Below are positions 1-7,280 of a stretch of 9,939 bases of DNA, one piece after another. Numbering within the stretch: position 1 is the first letter of the stretch; each line of letters starts with the position of its first letter. Both the position numbers and the translations under genes were made by a program. This stretch comes from Marinilabiliales bacterium. Lineage in GTDB: Bacteria; Bacteroidota; Bacteroidia; Bacteroidales; BM523. The notes under the pieces were generated by a model that was not told the origin of the DNA, searched no databases, and was given only the letters and a program-made list of their open reading frames with translations. Where the stretch lies: NCBI GenBank assembly GCA_002869425.1, contig PKSZ01000456.1, positions 1 through 9,939 on the forward strand, read 5' to 3'.

Positions 1-145
1 CAAAATTTCCATTAATAGCAACATTTTGAAAATCAGAAAAATATCTGCTTTGATTAACTTGGTGTTCTTCAATGGGTTGACCGAATGAATAATAATGAAT
101 GATAAAGAATGCGATAACTAACGAAATTATATTTATTGTTTTCAT
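1..145 (-). CDS. N-terminus of an exported protein, truncated by the left window edge
   Basis: An uninterrupted minus-strand frame of 48 codons starts at the ATG complementary to 143-145 and runs off the window. It begins M-K-T-I-N-I-I, followed by a hydrophobic core (S-L-V-I-A-F-F-I-I) and then Y-Y-S-F-G-Q at residues 18-23. This is a signal peptide with a likely signal peptidase I site after Gly22, leaving Gln at the mature N-terminus, a common pattern in Bacteroidota. The visible mature part (Q-P-I-E-E-H-Q-V-N-Q-S-R-Y-F-S-D-F) matches no family I recognise. There is no lipobox Cys, so it is probably periplasmic, outer-membrane or secreted rather than a lipoprotein. It is divergent from the gene at 320, with a 174-nt gap. 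I am fairly sure it is a real gene because start, signal peptide and open frame agree. The function is unknown. Confidence 0.7.
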   Translation of the reverse strand, partial: MKTINIISLVIAFFIIHYYSFGQPIEEHQVNQSRYFSDFQNVAINGNF

Positions 146-319
146 GGCTTTGTCTTTTATTAATAATTACGTCTATATAATTGAAATGTTTCATGTTTTG
201 CGCTGTTATATGACATATATTTCAATATAATGACTGTGATGAAAAAATATTTATTGGTTCAACTTTAAAAAATGATTAATTTTGGCATGAAATTTATCCA
301 TTCTCCTAAAACTATAATT
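146..319. other. Divergent intergenic region between two exported-protein genes
   Basis: This AT-rich spacer must carry promoters in both directions, but no element matches the Bacteroidota consensus well. On the plus strand, TTTG (149-152) and TATAATTG (176-183, one mismatch to TAnnTTTG) are 23 nt apart, slightly too far. A second candidate, TATATTTC (216-223), has TTTG (197-200) only 15 nt upstream. Two small inverted repeats are visible: TGAAA-TG-TTTCA (182-193), and ATTGAAAT (180-187) with ATTTCAAT (219-226). They are short enough to be chance in AT-rich DNA. No RNA gene is seen. Confidence 0.4.
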
Positions 320-1423
320 ATGAGATATTTTATTGGTGTTGTGGTTTTACTAATGTTACTGAATCCTGTTTTGGCTCAGGATAAAACAGAAACTGAGGTT
401 AAGTACAAACAAACAATAAAACATGCCAATCGATTATTTAAGGAAGGTAAATTCATAGAATCTATTATTTATTATAAAGAAGCACAGGCTGTAAATCCTG
501 ATGAAAATCTACCAAAATATAGAATAGAGGATATCAAAACCATATATGTGAATCAGGAACTGGATAAGAATTTCCCAGTTTCTGAAGATGCCAACAAAAG
601 AGAAAAGAAAGAAATAGCTTACAACAGAATGATGGCGGAAAAAGATATGAGGGCGAGGCTTGAAAGTAAAATAACCGAAATGAATAATCCGGATTTCAGA
701 GCTGCAGTTATTCATAAAATAGAGCAAATGAAAGACGACGAAATGCTTAAACTTTATGAGCTTGAGCAAGAGAAAAACATCCAGGATTCTACTGCAAGAG
801 CTGAAAGGATAGCCAAAGCCAGAGAAGAGTTTGAAAAACATGAAAAGGAAATTCTTCTGGAAGCTTTACAACAAGCAGAAAATACTCAGGAAAATAAACA
901 GCTGTCTGATAATGTTATAGCTGAGGCAACAGAGCAGGTATCTCCGGTAGATGAAATTCCTGTCAAAGAAGTTATGGGTATTGAAGAGAATGAAAACAAT
1001 GATAATGATTTGATGATCAAGGAAAAAAGCGTTGAAACACCTGTTATAGAGCTCGAAATTGAAAACAATGAAAAACAAGTAAATACACCAACAGAAAATA
1101 GCTCCGAAAGGATTCCCGAACAGAAAGTTGAAAAAGAAGAAAAAACAGACAGGAATACTACTGTTCATAAAGCAGAAGCTCGTTTACAAAAGGAAAAAAA
1201 ACTAAGGGAATTATACCCCGATCCAAGAACCGAAATTGTGATAAATGAACCTGGAAAAAAAATCACTAAAGTAATTATGAATGATGGTGAAAATGTAAGG
1301 GTATATCTAAAAGTTGAACATTCATGGGGTGGTGTATACTACTTTATTGATTACTCTCCACAGCCATTGGTTTCAATTAGTCAGGGCTATTTTGACAGAC
1401 ATACAAAAATCAGTGATCAATAA
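320..1423 (+). CDS. Exported TPR/coiled-coil protein with C-terminal Trp-Gly-Gly domain, function unknown
   Basis: The predicted product is 367 aa. Residues 1-19 form a compact signal peptide (M-R-Y-F, then a Val/Leu core, ending P-V-L-A before Gln20). Residues 27-62 (K-H-A-N-R-L-F-K-E-G-K-F, then Y-Y-K-E-A, then N-P) look like one TPR-type helical hairpin. Residues about 91-185 are highly charged and predicted helical or coiled coil. Residues about 186-290 are Glu/Asn/Lys-rich, low complexity and probably disordered. A compact C-terminal domain (about 296-364) carries H334-S-W-G-G-V-Y-Y-F342. From memory, similar domains end other Bacteroidota secreted or TPR proteins, but I know no function for them. 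In-frame ATGs at 272 and 287 would add 16 or 11 residues. I prefer 320 because it gives a normal-length signal peptide, though 287 remains possible. The next gene follows in the same direction after about 60 nt, so co-transcription is plausible. No catalytic motif is visible, which suggests a periplasmic scaffold or adaptor (inference). Confidence 0.85.
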   Translation: MRYFIGVVVLLMLLNPVLAQDKTETEVKYKQTIKHANRLFKEGKFIESIIYYKEAQAVNPDENLPKYRIEDIKTIYVNQELDKNFPVSEDANKREKKEIAYNRMMAEKDMRARLESKITEMNNPDFRAAVIHKIEQMKDDEMLKLYELEQEKNIQDSTARAERIAKAREEFEKHEKEILLEALQQAENTQENKQLSDNVIAEATEQVSPVDEIPVKEVMGIEENENNDNDLMIKEKSVETPVIELEIENNEKQVNTPTENSSERIPEQKVEKEEKTDRNTTVHKAEARLQKEKKLRELYPDPRTEIVINEPGKKITKVIMNDGENVRVYLKVEHSWGGVYYFIDYSPQPLVSISQGYFDRHTKISDQ

Positions 1424-1485
1424 GCTGGTATTAAGTATTCCTCCAAACTGATTCAGCTTAATATTTCGTAAGTTTGATATGGCTT
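1408..1485 (+). other. Gene junction with two mutually exclusive hairpins and a TAnnTTTG element
   Basis: The end of the upstream gene and the short spacer contain two 7-nt inverted repeats in interleaved order: AATCAGT (1408-1414) with ACTGATT (1447-1453), and TAAGCTG (1421-1427, including the stop codon) with CAGCTTA (1454-1460). Their right arms abut. Neither is followed by a T-run, so neither is a convincing intrinsic terminator. TAAGTTTG at 1469-1476 matches the Bacteroidota -7 consensus but lies only 9 nt before the ATG at 1486 and has no good -33 element (ACTG at an 18-nt gap). If it is used, the transcript would be nearly leaderless. Otherwise the downstream gene is read through from upstream. 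Confidence 0.3.
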
Positions 1486-4400
1486 ATGAATAGAAGAAAA
1501 CGGCATATTATTATCATTTTACTTTTGTTGTTTCTGCTTGGAACTTCATATGTATTCCTTCGAAAATCATCCCCAAAAATAAAACCGATTTTTTCAATTG
1601 ATTTTCTTGAGAATCAAGATAATCAAATATATTCTTTGATTTCTCACATGAGTATTGAGGAGAAAATAGGGATGCTCATTTTGTATAAAACAGATACAAT
1701 TTCAAAAGAAAATGCGCTTTTATTAACCAATACGATAAACCGATACAAAATTTCAGGAGCAATAATACAGGCAGATTCAATCTCAACAGTTAGAAACTTT
1801 GTAAAGAACTTAAAACAGGGGGATCAATTTTGTAAAATAATAGGTTGCCAATCTTTAGCCGGATTTCCTAATGTAATTCAAGAATTGCCTGAGTTATCTG
1901 AAGAATTATTGGTGAATACGGAAACTTCAGATTCAATCAATAAATTATTTACTTCTTTGGCAAAATCATATATCTATAATATGGGTTTGAACTTTGTTTG
2001 CATGGAAGGATTAAAACACCTTTCTAACTTTAAACCTGACAATTTATATTATACACATCAATACGTATCCAAAACTATTGATATAGCACAAGATTTGGGT
2101 GATAATGGGATATTGGTCTGCATGTCTGGATTAAAGTCCGATTTTTTCCCGGATAGTATTAGCTTTTCAAACTCTTTAGACTTATACAGGTCTTTGGTTT
2201 ATAAGAGAATTCCTATGATACTGGAATATGGTAATTCTGGCATTCAAAATCAGTCATTAAAATATCTTAAATCGAAATTAAAGTTTCAGGGCTTGATTGC
2301 TAGAGAATTTGAAGGAGGAAGTGTACATGAAGGTATATTCCAAACAGACCTTTATATCAGCTCTAAACCTTTGGTATTAATTGATTCTTTAAAAAATCTA
2401 TATGCCCGCGGAAAACTTACAATTGATAATCTAAATCAAAAGGTTCAGAAAATATTGTTAACAAGAAAATGGCTATCAGAACAAAATCATGAAGCAAAAT
2501 TGGGGGCAGCCCAACTCGAAGGGAAACTTAAGTTTTTAGAACGACAGATTCAGCAAAATGCAAGTGTGGTTGTGAAGAATACAGGTGATTTGCTGCCCTT
2601 TTTATCACAGAATAGCAAGTTTAATATAATCATGCTTGGAAATAAACCTTTTCGCTATTTCAGGGAAATGTTCCAAAATTACTCAAATTATAAAATTGTT
2701 TCTATTGATGCATGTGCCCGAAAACAATATAATAATCAGCAGTTTCATATTTTTGTAGCTGATTTATCAGGACTGGGAAGCATTGAATTGAAATGGATTC
2801 AGGAAAAATTAGACCAGCTAGCAGTCTCTGATAGTATGGTATTTGTGAATTTTGGTAGTTATTCAAACCTTAAAATTGCGAAGGATTTTCCAGTCATTGT
2901 ACAGGTAAATGATGCTGGAAAAATAGGACAGGAAACAGCAGCACAGATTTTATTTGGCGGCATGGAGTGTAACAATAGGATGCCATTCAGGGTATCTGAA
3001 AAGATTAATGCAGGAGCGGGGTGTAATGTTCCCAAAGTCAGGGTGCAATATGCAGAACCAATAGATGCAGGTGTGTCAATGAACTGTATTAAAGAAATAG
3101 ACTCTATTGCCCTAAGTGGTATTAGTAATGGAGCATTCCCTGGATGTCAGGTATTTATAGCCTTAGATGGCAAGATTATCATGAATAAGTCTTATGGCTT
3201 TCATACCTATGATAAAAAACGAAAGGTGAAAAACAATCACCTTTATGATATTGCTTCTTTGACAAAAATAGCTGCAACTACCACAGCTACGATGTTAATG
3301 ATTTCGCAAGGTAAAATGTCACTGGATGATAAGCTTGGTGAGTTTTTCAAAGATACAGATATTGAATATACTAGAATCCCCCCTGATACTATTATTCATG
3401 TAGATACACTGCTACTTTCTGAAGTCAAAAACATGCGTAGACTTCTAAGAAAAAGGGATACCATTCATTTGTCAGATTCTATAATAATCGCCTATGATAC
3501 AATGATATATAAGCTAACTCCTAAGGTGAATATTTTTAAAAGAACAGTACGGGAAGTGTTATCGCATTTATCGGGATTGCCTCCGGCCATGCCTATATTG
3601 AAGTATATCATATGGAATCAGGATACCATCCTGCCATATCCGGATTCAATAGTTTATGCATTATTTCCTGATTCTGTATTAAGCAGAAAGGATTCATTGA
3701 AACTTCTGTTTGATAAATATTTTACGGATCATCCTATAAAAGACAGCAGCGAAAGAAAGATTGCTGAAAATATGTATTTAAAAAATGCATATTGCGATAC
3801 TTTTTGGATAGATACAAAGCAAATACGCGTTTACAACAAATCTGTATTTATGTATAGTGATGTAAATATGAATATCCTTCAAATAGCTATTGATAGTGCA
3901 AATGGCTATAGTATTGAAAAATATTTGCGCGAAAATATATATGATGAATTAGGGCTTGACAATATTATGTACAATCCCCTGAGGTATCGTGATACTATTG
4001 AAATAACACCAACAGCAGACGAAAAATATTTTCGCAGACAACTCTTGCATGGATATGTACACGACGAATCCGCTGCTTTACTTGGAGGCATTGCCGGAAA
4101 TGCAGGACTGTTTGCCAATGCTCACGACCTGGGTGTATTGATGCATGTCTTTTTATTCAATGGATACTATGGAGGAAAAAAATACATCAATTCACAATTA
4201 ATTGAAGAAGCTACCAGGATAATCCCGGAAAGCGGGAGAGGGATGGGTTTTGATATTGCAGGACCTGAAGCATTAGTCGCAAAAGGAGCTGGACCTTCAT
4301 GCTATGGTCATACTGGTTTTACTGGAACTTGTATCTGGGTTGATAAAAAATATGGAATTGTTTATGTTTTTCTATCCAATAGGGTTTATCCAAGTGTAAA

Positions 4401-4497
4401 AAACTGGAAAATTAATACACTAAAAATACGCCAGAATATTCATCAGGCAATTTATGATGAAATAAAAAAGGAGTCTCTGATAAAAGACTCCTTATAA
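1486..4497 (+). CDS. Membrane-anchored fusion of degenerate GH3 glycosidase and class C beta-lactamase-like serine hydrolase
   Basis: The predicted product is 1003 aa. A basic N-terminus (M-N-R-R-K-R-H) precedes a hydrophobic segment at about residues 8-24, with no clear cleavage site or lipobox, so it is probably an inner-membrane anchor with the rest periplasmic. Residues about 45-335 resemble a GH3 N-terminal barrel (M-S-I-E-E-K-I-G at the start, F-Q-G-L-I at 267-271). However, the KHFPGHG-type motif reads S-G-L-K-S-D-F (about 214-220), and the nucleophile position of the TDA motif reads R-E-F (273-275). Residues about 340-510 resemble a GH3 C-terminal domain (A-A-Q-I-L-F-G-G). Residues about 535-1000 are a serine hydrolase: S591-L-T-K594 (nucleophile Ser and general-base Lys), Y790-S-D as the Tyr motif, and H942-T-G944. 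From memory, such GH3-hydrolase fusions are common in Bacteroidota. The best guess for the active half is a cell-wall peptidase or esterase. A TTG four codons upstream (1474) is a less likely start. Confidence 0.9.
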   Translation: MNRRKRHIIIILLLLFLLGTSYVFLRKSSPKIKPIFSIDFLENQDNQIYSLISHMSIEEKIGMLILYKTDTISKENALLLTNTINRYKISGAIIQADSISTVRNFVKNLKQGDQFCKIIGCQSLAGFPNVIQELPELSEELLVNTETSDSINKLFTSLAKSYIYNMGLNFVCMEGLKHLSNFKPDNLYYTHQYVSKTIDIAQDLGDNGILVCMSGLKSDFFPDSISFSNSLDLYRSLVYKRIPMILEYGNSGIQNQSLKYLKSKLKFQGLIAREFEGGSVHEGIFQTDLYISSKPLVLIDSLKNLYARGKLTIDNLNQKVQKILLTRKWLSEQNHEAKLGAAQLEGKLKFLERQIQQNASVVVKNTGDLLPFLSQNSKFNIIMLGNKPFRYFREMFQNYSNYKIVSIDACARKQYNNQQFHIFVADLSGLGSIELKWIQEKLDQLAVSDSMVFVNFGSYSNLKIAKDFPVIVQVNDAGKIGQETAAQILFGGMECNNRMPFRVSEKINAGAGCNVPKVRVQYAEPIDAGVSMNCIKEIDSIALSGISNGAFPGCQVFIALDGKIIMNKSYGFHTYDKKRKVKNNHLYDIASLTKIAATTTATMLMISQGKMSLDDKLGEFFKDTDIEYTRIPPDTIIHVDTLLLSEVKNMRRLLRKRDTIHLSDSIIIAYDTMIYKLTPKVNIFKRTVREVLSHLSGLPPAMPILKYIIWNQDTILPYPDSIVYALFPDSVLSRKDSLKLLFDKYFTDHPIKDSSERKIAENMYLKNAYCDTFWIDTKQIRVYNKSVFMYSDVNMNILQIAIDSANGYSIEKYLRENIYDELGLDNIMYNPLRYRDTIEITPTADEKYFRRQLLHGYVHDESAALLGGIAGNAGLFANAHDLGVLMHVFLFNGYYGGKKYINSQLIEEATRIIPESGRGMGFDIAGPEALVAKGAGPSCYGHTGFTGTCIWVDKKYGIVYVFLSNRVYPSVKNWKINTLKIRQNIHQAIYDEIKKESLIKDSL
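4464..4493 (-). terminator. Intrinsic terminator of clpC, inside the 3' end of the convergent gene
   Basis: A 9-bp perfect stem is formed by AAGGAGTCT (4468-4476) and AGACTCCTT (4485-4493), with an 8-nt loop. Read on the minus strand, the stem runs straight into TTTTTT (4469-4464), the classic hairpin plus U-run. It begins 26 nt after the clpC stop codon and also encodes the last residues of the plus-strand hydrolase (E-S-L-I-K-D-S-L). On the plus strand no T-run follows, so it should act mainly on clpC transcripts, although the hairpin could also stabilise the 3' end of the opposing mRNA. Confidence 0.75.
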
Positions 4498-4518
4498 AGA
4501 TTATTGCTTCCGAATAAA

Positions 4519-7068
4519 CTATTTTGATTCATTTTTGCTCTCTTCTTTTTTATTTTTTGAAGAGGTTTTTTTTGCATTTTTATCAATATCAATTGTTATT
4601 TTCTCGTTCTTTTTACTGTATCCAACTTTAATTAAGTCGTTTTCACTAACAGATGCTTTAATAATAGCTTCTGCCAAAGGATCTTCAAGATATTTATGAA
4701 TAGCTCTCTTCAGGGGTCTTGCACCAAATTTAGGATCAAACCCACGATCACCCACAAAATCTTTAGCTGCAGCAGAAAGTTTAATTCTGTAACCCAATGC
4801 TTCAACCCTTTGATATAATCCTGCAAGCTCTATGTCAATAATCTTATGTATATGTTCTCTTTCAAGAGAATTGAAGATAATTACATCATCCACGCGGTTA
4901 AGAAATTCGGGAGAGAATGATTTTTTTAGTGCATTCTGAATGACACTGTTTGCATGTTTTTCTTTATTGAATCCTTTGCTCTCGAAACCAACACCTTTTC
5001 CAAAATCTGAAAGTTGACGAGTACCAATATTTGAAGTCATAATAATAATGGTATTTCTGAAGTCGACTTTTCTGCCAAGACTATCTGTTAATCTTCCTTC
5101 ATCTAACACTTGCAATAGGATATGGAAAACATCCGGATGTGCTTTTTCTATTTCATCAAGCAATACAACAGCATATGGTTTTCTTCTTACTTTTTCAGTT
5201 AGCTGACCGCCTTCTTCATAACCAACATATCCCGGAGGAGCTCCAACAAGTCGAGAAACGCTAAACTTCTCCATGTATTCACTCATATCTATGCGTACCA
5301 ATGCATCTGTTGTATCGAAGAGGTATTCTGCCAGAACTTTAGCCAGTTGTGTTTTTCCAACACCTGTAGGTCCTAAGAAAATAAATGTACCAATTGGCTT
5401 ATTTGGATCTTTCAAGCCTGCACGATTTCTTTGGATTGCTTTTACTATTTTTTGTATAGCTTCAGCCTGACCAATAACACTATCCTTTATCTCGTCATAC
5501 ATTTTAACCAATCTGTATCCCTCTGCCTGCGCTATTTTTTGCATTGGAATGCCAGTCATCATGGCAACCACTTCTGCTACATTTTCATCAGAAACAACCT
5601 CTTTATGCTTGGTGAGCTCAATTTCCCATTTTTGTTTTTCAGTTTCAATCATGGACAAACATTCTTTCTCTTTGTCCCGAAAACTAGCTGCCTGTTCAAA
5701 ATCCTGACTTTTTACAGCTTTAATTTTATCTTGTCTTGTTTGCTCAATTTTCTTTTCAAGTTCCAATATTTTTTTAGGTACATGTATATTATGAATATGA
5801 ACCCTTGAACCTGTTTCATCTAACGCATCAATCGCTTTATCAGGTAAGTGTCTGTCACTGATATAGCGTTGCGTAAGTTTCACGCATGCTTCAACAGCTT
5901 CAGGAGTGTATAACACATTATGGTGATCCTCATACCTTTCTTTGATGTTGTTGAGTATTTCAACTGTTTCATCATAGGAGGTAGGCTCTACCATAACTTT
6001 TTGAAAGCGCCTTTCCAGAGCTCCATCTTTCTCAATATGTTGCCTGTATTCATCAAGTGTTGTAGCACCAATACACTGTATTTCACCTCGGGCAAGTGCA
6101 GGTTTTAGCATATTTGCAGCATCTAGAGATCCTGCTGCACCTCCGGCACCTACAATAGTATGAATTTCATCAATAAACAGAATAACATCATTTGTTTTCG
6201 CCAATTCATTTAAGATCGCTTTCATTCGTTCTTCAAACTGACCTCTATACTTTGTTCCTGCCACTATTGACGCTAGATCAAGCGTAACAATTCTTTTACC
6301 AAACAATACCCTGCTAACCTTCTTTTGAATAATTCGCATGGCCAAACCTTCTGCTATTGCACTTTTTCCTACGCCAGGCTCACCAATTAATATAGGATTG
6401 TTCTTTTTTCTTCGGGAAAGAATTTGAGCGATACGTTCAATCTCTCTTTCTCTTCCCACAATCGGATCCAAACGTCCTTCTTCAACAGCTTTTGTAAGAT
6501 CAATTCCAAAATTATCCAATACCGGTGTATCAGATGTTGGTTTGGATGAACCTCCCTTAGGTTTATTTTCACCTCTTTGAAATGACTTATCATCATCATC
6601 CTCTTCATCATCATAATCAGCACTGGCCTTAGGATAATTCCCTTCGTAATTTGATTTTATTACACTATATGTAATGTTCTTATCTCCAAGTATTTGAGAT
6701 ATAATATTTCTTTCATCTTTAAGAATAGCCAGTAATAAATGAACAGTATCAATGGTTTGACTTTTAAAAGATTTTGCTTCAAGGTAAATAAGCTTAAGAA
6801 CCTTTTCTGCAGGCTTTTTCAGAGGAATGTGTTCACTCTCACTTATATTTCTGCCTTCTTCGTTTTTTATTCTTTGCTCAATTTCTTTCTTAATTTCAGA
6901 AAGATCAACCCCCAAAGAAACAAGCTGATCAACTGCAGGGGATTCACCTTCTCTTAAAATACCAAGAAAAAGATGCTCATTATCTATATAATCATTCCCT
7001 AAGCGAATAGCTTCTTCTCTACTGTACGTAAGAACATCTCTTATACTTTGCGAAAACTTTGCGTCCAT
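4519..7068 (-). CDS. clpC: ATP-dependent Clp protease ATP-binding subunit ClpC
   Basis: This 849-aa Hsp100 AAA+ unfoldase is expected in the cytoplasm as a hexamer that feeds substrates to ClpP. Domains in order: Clp N-terminal double repeat (about 1-145); an acidic linker (D/E-rich, 152-160); NBD1 with Walker A G-E-P-G-V-G-K-S (229-236) and Walker B ending D300-E301; a UVR-type middle region (about 437-480), short as in ClpC and much shorter than in ClpB; and NBD2 with Walker A G-P-T-G-V-G-K-T (566-573), Walker B ending D638-E639 and sensor-2 G-A-R-P-L-K-R (782-788). V693-G-F695 is the ClpP-docking tripeptide, which separates it from the disaggregase ClpB. The last 20 or so residues are a Lys/Ser/Glu-rich tail. 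All motifs look intact and the length is normal. It converges with the hydrolase gene and is divergent from gyrA. No CtsR or CIRCE operator is seen upstream; a perfect palindrome lies there instead. Confidence 0.98.
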   Translation of the reverse strand: MDAKFSQSIRDVLTYSREEAIRLGNDYIDNEHLFLGILREGESPAVDQLVSLGVDLSEIKKEIEQRIKNEEGRNISESEHIPLKKPAEKVLKLIYLEAKSFKSQTIDTVHLLLAILKDERNIISQILGDKNITYSVIKSNYEGNYPKASADYDDEEDDDDKSFQRGENKPKGGSSKPTSDTPVLDNFGIDLTKAVEEGRLDPIVGREREIERIAQILSRRKKNNPILIGEPGVGKSAIAEGLAMRIIQKKVSRVLFGKRIVTLDLASIVAGTKYRGQFEERMKAILNELAKTNDVILFIDEIHTIVGAGGAAGSLDAANMLKPALARGEIQCIGATTLDEYRQHIEKDGALERRFQKVMVEPTSYDETVEILNNIKERYEDHHNVLYTPEAVEACVKLTQRYISDRHLPDKAIDALDETGSRVHIHNIHVPKKILELEKKIEQTRQDKIKAVKSQDFEQAASFRDKEKECLSMIETEKQKWEIELTKHKEVVSDENVAEVVAMMTGIPMQKIAQAEGYRLVKMYDEIKDSVIGQAEAIQKIVKAIQRNRAGLKDPNKPIGTFIFLGPTGVGKTQLAKVLAEYLFDTTDALVRIDMSEYMEKFSVSRLVGAPPGYVGYEEGGQLTEKVRRKPYAVVLLDEIEKAHPDVFHILLQVLDEGRLTDSLGRKVDFRNTIIIMTSNIGTRQLSDFGKGVGFESKGFNKEKHANSVIQNALKKSFSPEFLNRVDDVIIFNSLEREHIHKIIDIELAGLYQRVEALGYRIKLSAAAKDFVGDRGFDPKFGARPLKRAIHKYLEDPLAEAIIKASVSENDLIKVGYSKKNEKITIDIDKNAKKTSSKNKKEESKNESK
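4539..4573 (+). terminator. Intrinsic terminator of the GH3/serine-hydrolase gene, inside the clpC tail
   Basis: CTCTTC (4540-4545) pairs with GAAGAG (4559-4564), plus an outer T-G wobble, around a 13-nt T-rich loop. The stem is followed after one base by eight Ts (4566-4573). It starts about 42 nt after the stop codon at 4497. On the other strand the same bases are Lys and Glu codons of the ClpC C-terminal tail. The stem is short, so the call is less certain than that for the clpC terminator. Confidence 0.6.
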
Positions 7069-7092
7069 TTTTAATGCTGTATTAATTCAAGT

Positions 7093-7118
7093 GAAAAATT
7101 ATAATTTTTCGTTTAAAC
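7093..7118. repeat. Abutting 18-bp and 8-bp perfect palindromes upstream of clpC
   Basis: GAAAAATTATAATTTTTC (7093-7110) is a perfect 18-bp palindrome. It is followed directly by GTTTAAAC (7111-7118), a perfect 8-bp palindrome whose last base is shared with the predicted clpC -7 element. The pair sits where the clpC transcription start and early leader should be. This is a typical place for an operator, but binding is inference. As RNA, the AU-rich hairpin would be weak. Confidence 0.6.
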
Positions 7119-7147
7119 AAATATAATGAAATGGTGTCAATTATAAA
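7118..7147 (-). promoter_or_regulatory. Predicted clpC promoter
   Basis: On the minus strand TATATTTG (7125-7118) matches the Bacteroidota -7 consensus TAnnTTTG exactly. TTTA (7147-7144), one mismatch from the -33 TTTG, lies 18 nt upstream, slightly short of the usual 19-21. Transcription would start near 7111 and give a leader of about 40 nt before the ATG at 7068. Confidence 0.5.
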
Positions 7148-7280
7148 CATGATAATGTTAATAAATCTAAGGCCACATTTGCTATTCAGAAGATTCATTA
7201 TATGTATCTTGGTATTTCATGTTTTCGAAAGAAAATACATTATTTAAGTATTAAATTATTAATTCAAATACTGTTTATAA
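7126..7280. other. gyrA side of the clpC-gyrA divergent intergenic region
   Basis: This AT-rich leader has no RNA gene and no Shine-Dalgarno sequence before gyrA. The best plus-strand promoter candidate is TTTG (7178-7181) followed 19 nt later by TATGTATC (7201-7208), which has correct spacing but two mismatches in the -7 element. Several short inverted repeats could fold the leader: TTTCGAAA (7223-7230), ATGTAT/ATACAT (7202-7207 and 7235-7240) and AGTATT/AATACT (7247-7252 and 7267-7272). Each is within what AT-rich DNA gives by chance. Confidence 0.3.

Noticed and set aside
272..319. Upstream ATG starts (272, 287) for the TPR/coiled-coil gene
   Set aside because: They would place 11-16 extra residues before a complete signal peptide. 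Not excluded, but 320 gives the most typical export signal.
509..1168. Minus-strand open frames opposite the TPR/coiled-coil gene
   Set aside because: They are Phe/Ile/Cys-rich antisense shadows of Glu/Lys-rich codons, with no coherent domain and no promoter.
1474..1485. TTG start for the fusion hydrolase
   Set aside because: An ATG four codons downstream leads directly into the basic and hydrophobic anchor. The TTG also falls within a TAAGTTTG element.
5273..6108. Plus-strand open frames opposite clpC
   Set aside because: clpC is fully intact on the other strand. The frames give Phe/Leu-rich translations with no family signature.
6387..6623. Second minus-strand frame overlapping clpC, suggesting a frameshift
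   Set aside because: The main clpC frame continues unbroken through this stretch with Walker A intact. The alternative frame is a shadow.
7069..7280. CtsR or CIRCE operator upstream of clpC
   Set aside because: Neither the CtsR heptad repeat nor the CIRCE inverted repeat is present on either strand.
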